Shown: positions 9,433-17,716, numbered from the stretch's first letter. The stretch: DNA of 64,000 nucleotides from Cryobacterium zongtaii (GCF_002909375.1 NZ_PPXD01000001.1:1-64000); one strand, 5' to 3'. Notes: generated by a model from the letters alone, not told the origin. A program made the numbers and translations.

Positions 9433-9660
9433 GTGGACACTCAAGAACGTCAGCAGCACGAAGACCAGGCCGTCTCCCAAGTCATCGACAGGCTCGCCGA
9501 GAAGTTTCCCGATCGGCCGCGGTCGGTCATCGAAGGCGTCGTCACCGAGGAACGCCACCTGCTCGACGGCAAGCCGATCCGCGACTACGTCCCGGTGCTG
9601 ATCGAGCACGGGGCCAAGGCGCGCTTGCGCGAACCCGCCCGACCCCGCACCATCGGCTGA
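9433..9660 (+). CDS. Small three-helix-bundle dimerisation domain protein
   Basis: Start GTG 9433 gives a 75-residue acidic/basic helical protein: two to three helices around the core LAEKFPDRPRSVIEGVV, then a conserved-looking segment PIRDYVPVLIEHGAKARL. This matches the short actinobacterial 'three-helix bundle dimerization domain' proteins, which have no assigned function. The longer frame from 9373 runs through intergenic sequence and lacks a ribosome site. It converges on ppk2 with only 7 bp between the two stops. Confidence 0.7.
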   Translation: MDTQERQQHEDQAVSQVIDRLAEKFPDRPRSVIEGVVTEERHLLDGKPIRDYVPVLIEHGAKARLREPARPRTIG

Positions 9661-9672
9661 CCCCGGGTCAGC
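9656..9672. terminator. Palindrome spanning both stop codons of converging genes
   Basis: GCTGACCC-C-GGGTCAGC is a perfect 8 bp inverted repeat that contains the TGA of the small gene and, on the other strand, the TGA of ppk2. It is a compact candidate bidirectional transcription stop. On the ppk2 strand it is not followed by a U-run, so termination strength is uncertain. Confidence 0.45.
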
Positions 9673-10525
9673 TCTTCTTCTTTTTCTTGGCCTTGGCCTC
9701 CGCGGCCAGCTCGGTGATGCGCGCCGCGTGATCGGGCACCGGGCGCGTGAGCTCGCGCGGTGGCCGCTCGTAGTCCGACGACGGCGGCCGGTGCGGGATG
9801 TGCACGGGCGGCGGCTCCATCTGCTCGTAGGGCACCATCGACAGGAAATGGCTGATCATGTTCAGGCGGGCGGCGCGCTTGTCTTCGCTTTCGACCACCC
9901 ACCAGGGTGCCTCGGCGATGTCGGTGTGCACGAACATCTCGTCCTTGGCCTTCGAATAGTCCACCCACTTGGTGATCGAGAGCACATCGGTGTCCGAGAG
10001 CTTCCAGCGCCGCATCGGATCGTTCAGCCGTGACCGGAAGCGCAGTTCCTGCTCCCGATCGGACACCGAGAACCAGTACTTGAGCAGGATGATGCCGTCT
10101 TCGACGAGCATCCGTTCGAACAGGGGAGCCTGGTGCAGGAACCGGCGGTATTCATCTGGCGTGCAGTAGCCCATCACCTTCTCGACGCCCGCACGGTTGT
10201 ACCAGGACCGGTCCATCAGTACGATCTCGCCCGCGGTGGGCAGATGCTCGATGTAGCGCTGGAAATACCACTGGCCGCGCTGGCGGTCGGTGGGCACCGG
10301 CAGCGCCACGATGCGCGCAATGCGCGGATTGAGGTACTCGGTGACCCGCTTGATGGCCGACCCCTTGCCGGCGGCATCACGACCCTCGAAGATCACCACG
10401 ATCCGGGCGCCGGACTCGCGGACCCACTCCTGCATGGTCACGAGGTCGGACTGCAGCCGACGCAGCTCGCCCTCGTAGAGCTTCTTGTCCATGCGGGGTG
10501 TGGCGGATGCATCCTTCTTCGCCAT
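9668..10525 (-). CDS. ppk2: Polyphosphate kinase 2 (PPK2), class I-like
   Basis: 285 residues. The PPK2 core is complete: Walker A EGRDAAGKGSAI near 48-59, Walker B-like region DRSWYNRAGVEKVMG near 106, and the lid segment with conserved Arg residues REQELRFRSRLNDPMRRWKLS near 163-183. PPK2 enzymes phosphorylate nucleoside mono- or diphosphates with polyphosphate, or the reverse. The single-domain size fits class I (NDP-using), though class assignment needs alignment. The C-terminus ends in a run of lysines (KAKKKKKS), which may help bind polyphosphate; that is inference. Confidence 0.92.
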   Translation of the reverse strand: MAKKDASATPRMDKKLYEGELRRLQSDLVTMQEWVRESGARIVVIFEGRDAAGKGSAIKRVTEYLNPRIARIVALPVPTDRQRGQWYFQRYIEHLPTAGEIVLMDRSWYNRAGVEKVMGYCTPDEYRRFLHQAPLFERMLVEDGIILLKYWFSVSDREQELRFRSRLNDPMRRWKLSDTDVLSITKWVDYSKAKDEMFVHTDIAEAPWWVVESEDKRAARLNMISHFLSMVPYEQMEPPPVHIPHRPPSSDYERPPRELTRPVPDHAARITELAAEAKAKKKKKS

Positions 10526-10604
10526 GCGCGGGTCCTCCCTGATTCACGTGCGCTCAGCGTACTCGGTGGCGTGACGGCGCCGTGGCGTTTGGCGGCGCCC
10601 GGCC

Positions 10605-10610
10605 TAGGCT
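10605..10610 (+). promoter_or_regulatory. Candidate -10 element TAGGCT
   Basis: TAGGCT lies 54 bp before the start of the gene at 10665. The same TAGGCT/TATGCT hexamer recurs 30-45 bp upstream of the genes at 11129, 51944, 58460 and 59233, which makes it a plausible house-style -10. No convincing -35 is visible here. Confidence 0.35.
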
Positions 10611-10664
10611 GGGGCCGAAGGGAGCCGGTGGGTTCCCCGCATTCGCTGACGAATGGAGACCCTG

Positions 10665-11054
10665 ATGACCGACGGAACGCCTGCCGAGCCCTGGCAGCTC
10701 ACGACCGCCCCCGGTACCTCGACGTACTCGATGTACCGCGAGGGCGACGAACTCGTCTGCCAGGTGGGCGCCACGACCCTGAAGTATCAGGCCAGGGCCA
10801 TCGACGACCTGCACGCCTGGCTGGTCGAGCAGGGCGACTGGGTGCCGCTCGGCGCCAGCGACGAACAGAAGACCGCCCCGGAGGGCAGCGTCGAAGCGTG
10901 GGGCCGGTCCCCGGACAATCCGGTCGGCGGATGGTACGGCCTGCGCAAGGGCTACCGCGGTCGCTTCGGCATGTACCTGCCCCCGCTGCTCGAGCACCTG
11001 GGCCTGGCCGAGCTCACCCACGAGAAGCGCAACAATTCGATGCGGGCGCTCTGA
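10665..11054 (+). CDS. Conserved actinobacterial hypothetical protein (DUF6855-like)
   Basis: 129 residues from ATG 10665 (TGGAGA upstream); an ATG four codons earlier lacks a ribosome site. The sequence alternates a beta-rich N-terminal half (TYSMYREGDELVCQVGATTLKY) with a C-terminal part rich in Trp/Tyr/Gly (GGWYGLRKGYRGRFGMYLPPLLEHLGLAELTHEKRNNSMRAL). The tail resembles a conserved module of small cytoplasmic proteins in Actinobacteria whose function is unknown. No signal peptide or membrane segment. The DUF assignment is from memory and should be treated as tentative. Confidence 0.65.
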   Translation: MTDGTPAEPWQLTTAPGTSTYSMYREGDELVCQVGATTLKYQARAIDDLHAWLVEQGDWVPLGASDEQKTAPEGSVEAWGRSPDNPVGGWYGLRKGYRGRFGMYLPPLLEHLGLAELTHEKRNNSMRAL

Positions 11055-11128
11055 GTCCGGCCGCGCTGAGCGCAGGCGCGCTGCATCCGGCTAGGCTGGC
11101 CGGGTCGACCGCAAGAAAGGGGCCCCGG

Positions 11129-11476
11129 ATGCGCGTACGCACGTTGATGCCGCCGGCGTCGCCGACCGCCCGCTTGTCGGTGCTACTCGGCCTGAGCCTG
11201 GGCTCCGGGTTCGGCCTCGGTGCGCTCTCCCTCGGCGGCCGCGGCTTCGGCGAGCTGCTCGCCCTCGCGGCGCTGTTCACCCTGGCCGCCTCGGCCGTGG
11301 CCGTCACCGGCGCGGCCCAGCAGGTGCTCGCGATGCTGGTCATGGTGCTCACCGGCGCCCCCACCCCCGTCGCCCGGCCCTACCCCGAGCTGGCCTCCCA
11401 GGTCGGCCAAAGCGTTCCGGATGCGCCAGGCAAGCCTCAGCCGCGCGCCCCGGGCCGCGCCCTCCCGGTCGCCTAG
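11129..11476 (+). CDS. Small membrane protein preceding yidC (DUF6412-like)
   Basis: 115 residues from ATG 11129, preceded by AAGAAAGGGG and by a TAGGCT hexamer at 11092-11097. Two hydrophobic segments are visible (LLGLSLGSGFGLGALSL and the region around LAALFTLAASAVAVTGAA), then a Pro-rich cytoplasmic tail. The gene sits 92 bp upstream of a YidC-type insertase. In Microbacteriaceae the DUF6412 family occupies this position, which supports the name; a role in helping the insertase is inference from gene order only. Confidence 0.6.
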   Translation: MRVRTLMPPASPTARLSVLLGLSLGSGFGLGALSLGGRGFGELLALAALFTLAASAVAVTGAAQQVLAMLVMVLTGAPTPVARPYPELASQVGQSVPDAPGKPQPRAPGRALPVA

Positions 11477-11568
11477 GGAGCTCTCTCGCGCCGCACCCGC
11501 CGGGTGCCCCGCCGCCCTGTCGCGACCATACGGTTCCTCGTTTTCCGTATTCCGACCGGGAGTTTTCC

Positions 11569-12357
11569 ATGGACATCTATGCCTTCGGCCCCATCGCGGC
11601 CGTGCTCGACGCGGCCTACGCCGTTCTGCACAACCTCACCCTGTTCCTCACACCGTTCGCCACCGCGAACGCGGCGGCCCTCGCCGTCATCGTGCTCACC
11701 CTCGCCCTGCGCCTGCTGCTCATCCCGGTGGGGGTGTCCCAAGCGCGCGCGCAGCAGGTGCGCCAACGCCTCGCCCCGCGGCTGACCGAGCTGCGGCGGC
11801 TGCACGGCACCAACCCGGAGCGGCTGCAACGCGAGACGGCCGCCCTCTACGCCGCCGAGAACGCCTCGCCGCTGGCCGGGTGCCTGCCCCTGCTGGTGCA
11901 GGCGCCGATCCTCTCGATCGTCTACGGCCTGTTTGTGTTGGGCACCATCAACGGGCACGACAACGCCCTTCTCGCCGGTGGCCTGTTCGGCAGTCCGCTG
12001 GGCACCAGCATCCTCACCGGTTGGGGTGCCGGACCCACCCCCACGGTGCTTCTGGTCGGCGGCGTGCTGCTCGGCGTGCTGCTGGTGGCCCAGCTGCTCA
12101 GCCGACGGCTGATGCTGGCCCAGGGAGCCGTATCCGCCGCCGCGCCCGCCCCTGGCGCGGCGTCGCCGGCCGCCCCGGGTGCGCTCTCGCCCGCCGCCCA
12201 GGCGACCATGACCGGTGTGCTCAGCTGGCTGCCGCTGATCAGCGTGGTCTTCGCGGCCTTCGTGCCGCTGGCCGCGGCGATCTACCTCACGGTGAGCGCG
12301 CTCTGGGGCGTAACCGAGCGAGCGCTGCTGTGGCGGATGCTGCGTCCGGCGCGCTAG
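11569..12357 (+). CDS. yidC: YidC/Oxa1-family membrane protein insertase
   Basis: 262 residues from ATG 11569. The Oxa1 core is present: an N-terminal helix, the cytoplasmic helical hairpin rich in Arg/Gln (SQARAQQVRQRLAPRLTELRRL), then conserved TENASPLAGCLPLLVQAPIL-like helix 3 near residue 97 and two C-terminal helices. A low-complexity Ala/Pro insert interrupts the last loop (about 183-210). YidC inserts small membrane proteins alone or with SecYEG. This copy is short and lies away from rpmH-rnpA, so it is probably a second, specialised paralog rather than the main YidC. Confidence 0.85.
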   Translation: MDIYAFGPIAAVLDAAYAVLHNLTLFLTPFATANAAALAVIVLTLALRLLLIPVGVSQARAQQVRQRLAPRLTELRRLHGTNPERLQRETAALYAAENASPLAGCLPLLVQAPILSIVYGLFVLGTINGHDNALLAGGLFGSPLGTSILTGWGAGPTPTVLLVGGVLLGVLLVAQLLSRRLMLAQGAVSAAAPAPGAASPAAPGALSPAAQATMTGVLSWLPLISVVFAAFVPLAAAIYLTVSALWGVTERALLWRMLRPAR

Positions 12358-12400
12358 TCCGCCGGACTAGCCCGCCGCGGTAGGGACAGTGGCGCGCCGC

Positions 12401-12457
12401 CGACTTGCCGCAAAACGCCCCATGCGCGCGCCCGAGGGGGCACTTTCCGGCAAGTCG
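12401..12457. repeat. Palindromic element type A, copy 1
   Basis: Left arm CGACTTGCCGCAAAACGCCC and right arm GGGGCACTTTCCGGCAAGTCG are near-perfect reverse complements around a 14 bp spacer. Three relatives occur upstream of rpoB at 43.8-44.0 kb with the same ACTTGC...GCACTTT...GCAAGT core. Intergenic, between converging yidC and the SPW gene. Confidence 0.75.
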
Positions 12458-12478
12458 AGCGCGGGTTATTCATCCACA

Positions 12479-12525
12479 TGCCGCAAGATCCCGCTAGGGA
12501 CGGTCGGATGGGGTATCTCGCGGCA
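12479..12525. repeat. Second imperfect palindrome beside type A copy 1
   Basis: TGCCGCAAGATCCC (from 12479) pairs with GGGGTATCTCGCGGCA (ending 12525) with two mismatches. It shares the GCCGCAA/CGGCAA motif of the neighbouring type A element, as if diverged from it. Confidence 0.55.
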
Positions 12526-12550
12526 ACTCGACGTGTCCGGGCGCGAAAAA

Positions 12551-12586
12551 GCGGCAGGCGCTCCCAGTGCCGGGGGCGCCTGCCGC
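12551..12586 (-). terminator. Intrinsic terminator of the SPW-protein gene
   Basis: Read on the minus strand: GCGGCAGGCGC, 14-base loop, GCGCCTGCCGC, then TTTTT. The perfect 11 bp GC-rich stem directly followed by five U residues starts 19 bp beyond the stop codon of the gene at 12605-13006. Confidence 0.85.
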
Positions 12587-12604
12587 AGTCGAGGGCAGTG
12601 CGGG

Positions 12605-13006
12605 TCAGGCGACGCTGTTGGCGTGCGCCCTGGTGCCGGAGACGCTGACGCCGGGCTGGCTCTTCGAGCACAGCACGACGAGGATCACGGCGACGCCGAC
12701 GACGATGTGCGGCAGCCAGGCGTTCGGCGCCTCGTCAGCGAAGCCGAACAGGAACGGCGACGCGATCAGGACGATCGATGCCAGCACGTCGAAGACGAGG
12801 TGGATCGGCATGCCGATGACCTTGATCAGGCCCAGCTCGTAGCGGGTGAACAGGCTGTAGAGGATCAGGCCGACGCCGAGGACGCGGGGGACGATGACCG
12901 CGGCGCCGCCGACCTCTTCGAACATGAAGATGGTGGGGGCGAGGATCAGGGCGATCGCAACGACGTAGTCGAGGACCGCGTGGACCTTGGTGGGAATGAA
13001 TCGCAT
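12605..13006 (-). CDS. SPW-repeat-like integral membrane protein
   Basis: 133 residues, almost entirely hydrophobic, with four transmembrane helices in two similar pairs: residues 9-27 and 38-54, then 66-88 and 96-113. The second helix of each pair follows a Pro/Gly-containing turn (VVGVAVILVVL at the end). This is the arrangement of SPW-repeat proteins, whose function is unknown. Starts at ATG 13006 with GGAGCTC upstream, ends in a short hydrophilic tail (SQPGVSVSGTRAHANSVA). Single-gene unit with its own terminator. Confidence 0.7.
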   Translation of the reverse strand: MRFIPTKVHAVLDYVVAIALILAPTIFMFEEVGGAAVIVPRVLGVGLILYSLFTRYELGLIKVIGMPIHLVFDVLASIVLIASPFLFGFADEAPNAWLPHIVVGVAVILVVLCSKSQPGVSVSGTRAHANSVA

Positions 13007-13116
13007 GGGGGAGCTCCTGAAGTGTGAACCGCAAGGCCCGTTGCCTCACGACACTGATTCGCCGCCGTCGGCCGGATGGTTTGGTCGCCCCACCGAACCC
13101 GGTCGGCGGAGCAGCC

Positions 13117-13944
13117 TCAGCAGCGTTGGTATACGTACCCCGGTGCACCGGTCACGACGAGATCGCGGTCGCGCAGGATCATCGACCGCGGCCGGTCAGG
13201 GACCGCGCAGACCGCGGCGAAGTCAACGCGCAGGTCGTCGGTGTATTCGATGGCCAGCACCCGATCGCCGTAGGCCGCCCGGTAGAGCCCGCACTCCTGC
13301 CAACGGTCGCATTCCTCGGCGACGGCGAAGTCGAACAGCTCGGCGAGGGGCTCCGCCAGGTCGGCGGCGTTCTTCTGGCCGATCGCCAGGCCCTCGTCGT
13401 GCGCGGCGGCGACCAGGATGCGTGCGAACGCGACATTGTCCTCGGCGGTGAGCAGACCGGCCGACCGGGTGTACGAGTCGAGGTTGTCGATCTCCACGGC
13501 GTCGAAGCCGGACGTCGCACAGTTCGTCAGTAGGGGGAGCAGCAGCGCGGCGAGTGCGGTGCGCTTCCCGGCGTTGCCGGTGTCGAATAGAAGCTCGTCC
13601 GGCCAATTCTCGTCGCGCACCGGCCCGCCGCCGGCTGTAAGGATCAGCTCGGGCGAATCCTCGAGTATCCGCTGGGAGTCTGCCGGCTGGGTCTGGAAAC
13701 CGTTCAGGTAACACACCGAGTAGAGGCCGGCCGCGGGCTCATCGGTGCTGTCACGCACGACGATGTCCACTCCGGCTGGTGGGTCGTAGGCGCCGCCGAG
13801 CTGATAGTCGAGGCCACCGCCCACCGGCGGCGGCACCGGGCCGGATGCGGGCGACGGGCCGGACGCGCAGCCGGACAGCGCCAGGCCCACCAGCACCCCG
13901 ACAACACAAACGCGCCGCCGGGCGGCAGCAGACAGGCTGCGCAT
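13117..13944 (-). CDS. GH114-like endo-alpha-1,4-polygalactosaminidase family lipoprotein
   Basis: 275 residues from ATG 13944 (TTG 13959 would add five). Signal peptide with lipobox LALSGC (Cys 26), a Pro-rich linker, then a TIM-barrel of the GH114/TM1410 type. It begins with DYQLGGAYDPPAGVDIVVRDST and contains the acidic active-site strand FDAVEIDNLDSY. A C-terminal pair of cysteines may be disulfide-bonded. GH114 enzymes cleave galactosaminogalactan-type polysaccharides; many bacterial relatives are uncharacterised, so substrate is only inferred. It lies 40 bp downstream of carD on the same strand and may be read through from it. Confidence 0.75.
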   Translation of the reverse strand: MRSLSAAARRRVCVVGVLVGLALSGCASGPSPASGPVPPPVGGGLDYQLGGAYDPPAGVDIVVRDSTDEPAAGLYSVCYLNGFQTQPADSQRILEDSPELILTAGGGPVRDENWPDELLFDTGNAGKRTALAALLLPLLTNCATSGFDAVEIDNLDSYTRSAGLLTAEDNVAFARILVAAAHDEGLAIGQKNAADLAEPLAELFDFAVAEECDRWQECGLYRAAYGDRVLAIEYTDDLRVDFAAVCAVPDRPRSMILRDRDLVVTGAPGYVYQRC

Positions 13945-13984
13945 CCGGCGACGCGTCAAGGTGATGAACTACAGAGGTGGTGAA

Positions 13985-14485
13985 CTAGGCGACTTCGGCG
14001 ACGCTGGCGTTCAGCACGTCGTCAAGGGTGACGAAGGCCTCTTCTTCGGTGGACTTCTGCGCGAGCGCGAGCTCGGAGACGAGAACCTGGCGGGCCTTGA
14101 TGAGCATCCGCTTCTCGCCGGCGGAGACGCCGGAGATGCGGTCGCGGCGCCACAGGTCGCGAACGACCTCGCTGACGCGATAGACGCTGCCGCTGCCCAT
14201 CTTCTCGGTGTTGGCCTTGTAGCGACGCGACCAGTTGCTGGGCTCTTCTTCGACATCGCTGCGGAGCACGTCGAAGACGGCCTCGACACCGGCGGCGTCG
14301 ATGACGTCGCGCACGCCTACGAGCTCGGCGTTGTCGATGGGCAGGTTGATGGCCAGGTCACTCTGGTGGACGGTGAGCGTGATGTAACGCTTCTCGACAC
14401 CCTTGATCGTGCGGGTCTCGACCGCGGTGATGGTTGCCGCGCCGTGGTGGGGATAGACGACGGTCTCGCCGACTTCGAAAATCAT
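13985..14485 (-). CDS. carD: CarD-family RNA polymerase-binding transcription factor
   Basis: 166 residues from ATG 14485 (GAGG upstream; ATG 14500 adds MRLHQ and is less likely). The N-terminal RNAP-interacting Tudor-like domain begins [19 protein letters not shown] and continues to about residue 60. The C-terminal helical DNA-binding domain includes [17 protein letters not shown] and the Trp in VRDLWRRD, which wedges the -10 upstream edge in studied CarD proteins. CarD stabilises open promoter complexes and is essential in mycobacteria. Length and sequence are typical. Confidence 0.95.
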   Translation of the reverse strand: MIFEVGETVVYPHHGAATITAVETRTIKGVEKRYITLTVHQSDLAINLPIDNAELVGVRDVIDAAGVEAVFDVLRSDVEEEPSNWSRRYKANTEKMGSGSVYRVSEVVRDLWRRDRISGVSAGEKRMLIKARQVLVSELALAQKSTEEEAFVTLDDVLNASVAEVA

Positions 14486-14714
14486 CTGATGCAGCCTCAT
14501 AATTCGTTGAGCGTGGTTGACGTATCACCCGGACGGCGGCGCGGGGCGCCGGCCGTGCTCCGCCGCGGTGCTGCCACAGCCGATTCGACGCACCCAGGGC
14601 AACTCACTGGATACAACACGCGACTGAAAATGGCACAGCGGTTCGTTCAGGGTATTCGGAGAGTGTATCATTCCCGCCTCGCTGGCCCTATTCGAGTCCG
14701 CGGCCGGTTTTCGG

Positions 14715-15386
14715 CTACTTGTGGCGGTCCTCGAGCTCGGACACCCGCTGCACGATCCAGGACGAGAGGGTGGCCGTGAGGACACCCAGCACGGCCACGC
14801 CGCCGAGCATCAGCGCGGTGGCGATGGTGCGCCCGCGCAGGGTGACCGGAGTGAAATCGCCGTAGCCGACGGTGGTGATGGTCACGGCGGCCCACCAGAA
14901 GGAGTCACCGAACGAGGTGATGTTGGCGTCCGGGGTCGCTCGTTCGGCCTCGAGTACGGCGAGGGCGGCGATGTAGGTGACCAGGGTCGCGGCGCCGGCG
15001 AGGTAGACCAGCACCCTGGCGCGGAAGGCCGTGCCCGCAGACTGCTGGAAGACGTTGCTGTGCGCGACGACCCGCAGCAGCCGCAGTGGCCGCAGCAGCG
15101 GCAGCAACACGAAGAGCAGGTTCACCGGATGGTGCAGCACCCACTGCCAGGGGTGGTCGGCGAGGGCGATCTCCACGAGGTAGCTCACCGGGAACAGCGC
15201 CCAGCTGACCAGGATCAGCAGCCGCAGGAGGTCGGCGGTGGCGACATCCACATCGCCGATCACCGTGATCGAATAGGCGACCAGAAAGAGGATGGCTGCG
15301 ATCGTGAGCGGCCAGTCCACCGCCTGTTGCCAGCGTGTCTGGCGCTGCCCGCCCCACGGGTTGGTACGGATGCCGGTCGCCATCAT
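14715..15386 (-). CDS. Potassium channel family protein (2TM pore with extra helices)
   Basis: 223 residues from ATG 15386 (a second ATG follows at once). The selectivity filter TVGYGDF is present in the pore loop near residues 172-178, flanked by the outer helix (LVYLAGAATLVTYIAALAVL) and inner helix (ALMLGGVAVLGVLTATL). Upstream there are two further helices and an Arg-rich stretch RPLRLLRVVAHSN. That resembles a shortened voltage-sensor S4, so this may be a small Kv-like channel. Cytoplasmic tail is only about 10 residues, with no RCK domain. Confidence 0.85.
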   Translation of the reverse strand: MMATGIRTNPWGGQRQTRWQQAVDWPLTIAAILFLVAYSITVIGDVDVATADLLRLLILVSWALFPVSYLVEIALADHPWQWVLHHPVNLLFVLLPLLRPLRLLRVVAHSNVFQQSAGTAFRARVLVYLAGAATLVTYIAALAVLEAERATPDANITSFGDSFWWAAVTITTVGYGDFTPVTLRGRTIATALMLGGVAVLGVLTATLSSWIVQRVSELEDRHK

Positions 15387-15446
15387 GCGGGCATCCTGCC
15401 ACCGGCCGGTGACCCGGCCAATGGCGGCGGGGCCGCGCCGACGGTT

Positions 15447-15563
15447 CTACGTCGCCCGCGCGGCGATGAGGGCGCGGGTGAGCCGCTCGACCAGCGCGTA
15501 GGGCACCGGGCGTTTCAGCGGAAACCGCACGGTGTCCTTCTCGCGCCGACCGGGCAAGGCCGG
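15447..15563 (-). pseudogene. 3' remnant of a DUF1801/YdhG-type gene
   Basis: On the minus strand the frame ending at 15447 reads REKDTVRFPLKRPVPYALVERLTRALIAAR. This closely resembles the C-terminal end of DUF1801 ('iron chaperone', YdhG-like) proteins, which finish with a (T/S)(V/I)xFPLxxPxPxxLxxxIVxxR segment. Upstream of this segment the frame continues into sequence that bears no relation to the family and runs into the opposing gene at 15627. Only the last 35 or so codons survive, so this is a decayed end rather than a working gene. Confidence 0.6.
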
Positions 15564-15626
15564 CGGATGCCCGGGGCCGGATCGGTCGGATGGTGGCAGG
15601 ATGTGCGCATCAATGACGGGAGTCTC

Positions 15627-16646
15627 GTGGCACAGGCGCGGCGTGACGATGACCCGTACGAGCGCGCCCTGACCGATCCGGACTTTCTGCGCGCCGTGAC
15701 CGCGGCCCACCGGGGCCACTGGCCGGTGCTCGACGCGCTCTGGTGGTGCACGCATCCCGCCGAGGCGGCCCCGAGTGGCAGTCCCTCACCCGTCGCCCGG
15801 TTGAGCAGCCTGCAACGCCGGTTGTTCGCGGCGGATGGCGACGCGGCCGGCGACGGCGCCGTGGCCGATGCCGTGCGTGAGCTGGAAGAGGAGATCGGGG
15901 AAGAACGGGCGAACATCGGCGCGGCGCTCGCTGCAGCGCACGCGGGTCGCGAGCCGCCGGACACCGAGTCGACGGCCATCGAGCAGCCGGGCACCGAGTC
16001 GTCCGGCACCGAGCAGCCGGCCACCTGGACGCCGTTCGCCCCTCACGTCGTCGTCGGCAGCAGCAGCAGCATCGTCGGCAGCACGCCCCGGTGGGTACCT
16101 CCGCGCCGCCGCCTGCTGCTGCTGGCCGGCCTGGTCGGAGCGTTGCTGCTCGGAGCCCTCGTGGGCAGCCAGGTGACCAGCGCCAGTCGGTCCGGCGCCC
16201 CGGAACCCACCCCCACCGCAACCAGCACCCGCACCCCGACCGTGCCGGTGCTGGCGGCCCAGGTCTTCGCCCGGGTCCAGACCGGCCAAGACATCCCGCG
16301 GGTGCCGCTGCCGGGGGCCTACGACCCCGCCTCGTTCAGATATCTCGGCTCGGCGGGGTGGCGGGACGTCGATGCCAACGGCGTGACGGATTCGCCCTAC
16401 TACGCCGCGCGCGGTGCGTCGAACACGATCTGCCTCGTGGCGATGCCCGAGGGCGCCGGCTATCTCACCACCTGTACCCTCGAGGCGGACTTTCCCCGGG
16501 GCGGCCTCCGCCTGTCCTGGCAGAGCAACGACGTTCTTCCGGTGGAAGAGAACGGCCGGACGGCGATGGTGATGGACATCACGGTGACTTGGATGCGGGA
16601 CTCGACGATCGAGACGCGGGGCACGGGCCGGGCGCTGGTCCCCTGA
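15627..16646 (+). CDS. Tandem membrane-anchored paralog 1 of 3, unknown function
   Basis: 339 residues from GTG 15627 (ACGGGAG upstream). Layout: cytoplasmic N-terminal domain with DDPYERALTDPDFLRAV, then WPVLDALWW and LQRRLFAADGDAAGD; an acidic/Thr-Glu-rich linker with a repeated TESTAIEQPGTESSGTEQP theme; one transmembrane helix near residues 165-190 preceded by RRR; an extracellular Pro/Thr linker; and a beta-rich C-terminal domain. That domain carries SFRYLGSAGW and the pair of Cys in ICLVAMPEGAGYLTTC. I do not recognise the family. Two adjacent same-strand genes encode paralogs with the same order of parts. Confidence 0.75.
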   Translation: MAQARRDDDPYERALTDPDFLRAVTAAHRGHWPVLDALWWCTHPAEAAPSGSPSPVARLSSLQRRLFAADGDAAGDGAVADAVRELEEEIGEERANIGAALAAAHAGREPPDTESTAIEQPGTESSGTEQPATWTPFAPHVVVGSSSSIVGSTPRWVPPRRRLLLLAGLVGALLLGALVGSQVTSASRSGAPEPTPTATSTRTPTVPVLAAQVFARVQTGQDIPRVPLPGAYDPASFRYLGSAGWRDVDANGVTDSPYYAARGASNTICLVAMPEGAGYLTTCTLEADFPRGGLRLSWQSNDVLPVEENGRTAMVMDITVTWMRDSTIETRGTGRALVP

Positions 16647-16696
16647 AGCCGGCCGCGGGGTGTGACAGGCTGGGTGCAACAATGATGGGGGTTTCA

Positions 16697-17716
16697 TTGG
16701 TTGAGAACGTCTACGACGACCCGTATGACCAGGCGCTGGCTGATCAGCGCTTCCTGGCGGCGGCGACCGCGGCCCATACCGGTCGGTGGAGCCTGCTCGA
16801 TGCGCTCTGGTGGGAGTGGCACCCTGAAGACCCCGCCCCGAGCGGGAGCCCGTCGCCCATCCACCGGCTGCGGGAGCTGCAACGCCGGGTCTTCGCGGCG
16901 GATGGCGACGCTGCCGGCGACCACGCTGTGGCCCAGGTCGTGCGGGAGCTCGAGGCCGAGATCGTGGCCGAACGCTCGGCCGCGACGGACGCGATCACCG
17001 CCGCCCACGCTGACCTCAGGCGCCGCACGGCCGACCCGGGGCAGCCCGCCCCGACAGCCGACGGCCCGCCGCACCTTGACCCATCCGCCGACCCGACCGA
17101 GGGCACCGGCGACTCACCCGCACCGGCGACGCCCGCCGAGGTCCCGACCGGGCGCACCGCGCGCCGACGGTTGCTGCCTTCCGCGATCGTGGCCGCGGCC
17201 CTGGTCGCGGCAGCCGTGATCGGCGCGGTGTTGGGCAGCCGGCTCACCGAGGCGGCCTCGTCGCCGGCGCCGTCCGCGAGCGCCACCGCCGAGACACCCG
17301 GCAACCCGGCGGCGCTGTTCGCGCAGGAGCAGCGTCCGGAGGACATCCCCGCGCAGGCGATGTCCGCCAGCTTCGAGCCGGACTCCTTCAGATATCTGGG
17401 CTCGGCGGGGTGGGCGGAGGACCCGAACCTGGTGGGGCGGTCACCGTTCTACGCGGTGCGGGCGAGCGGCAGCCTGATCTGCCTCGTTGCGATTCCGGAG
17501 GGCAGCGGCTACCTGTCGACCTGCGCCCTCGAGTCCGAATATCCGTCGATCGGGTTGCGCCTGTCCTGGGAGAGCGCTGACTACCTCGCGCAGTTGCCGC
17601 CGGACTTCTACGTGGAGGACGAGATGGGCGACATGATCGGTGATGTCACCGTGATCTGGGGCCGCACGGGTGAGGTCACCTCGGAAATGACGCTCCGCTC
17701 GCCCACCGGCCCGTAG
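16697..17716 (+). CDS. Tandem membrane-anchored paralog 2 of 3, unknown function
   Basis: 339 residues, the same length as paralog 1. I chose TTG 16697, preceded by GGGGG, because the peptide then begins MVENVYDDPYDQALADQRF, matching the starts of paralogs 1 and 3; ATG 16682/16685 overlap the ribosome site. Conserved parts: LLDALWWEWHP, LQRRVFAADGDAAGD, helix near residues 155-180, SFRYLGSAGW, and cysteines in ICLVAIPEGSGYLSTC. The linker between domains is Pro/Ala-rich rather than Glu-rich. Upstream 30 bp are similar to those before paralog 3, suggesting duplication together with the promoter. Confidence 0.75.
   Translation: MVENVYDDPYDQALADQRFLAAATAAHTGRWSLLDALWWEWHPEDPAPSGSPSPIHRLRELQRRVFAADGDAAGDHAVAQVVRELEAEIVAERSAATDAITAAHADLRRRTADPGQPAPTADGPPHLDPSADPTEGTGDSPAPATPAEVPTGRTARRRLLPSAIVAAALVAAAVIGAVLGSRLTEAASSPAPSASATAETPGNPAALFAQEQRPEDIPAQAMSASFEPDSFRYLGSAGWAEDPNLVGRSPFYAVRASGSLICLVAIPEGSGYLSTCALESEYPSIGLRLSWESADYLAQLPPDFYVEDEMGDMIGDVTVIWGRTGEVTSEMTLRSPTGP

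Noticed and set aside
14690-14705. TTCGAGTCC, like a tRNA T-loop
   Set aside because: No acceptor, anticodon or D-arm pairing around it; it is upstream sequence of carD.
15601-16696. Upstream ATG starts for the tandem paralogs (for example 16682)
   Set aside because: They fall inside the ribosome-site region and break the alignment of the three N-termini.
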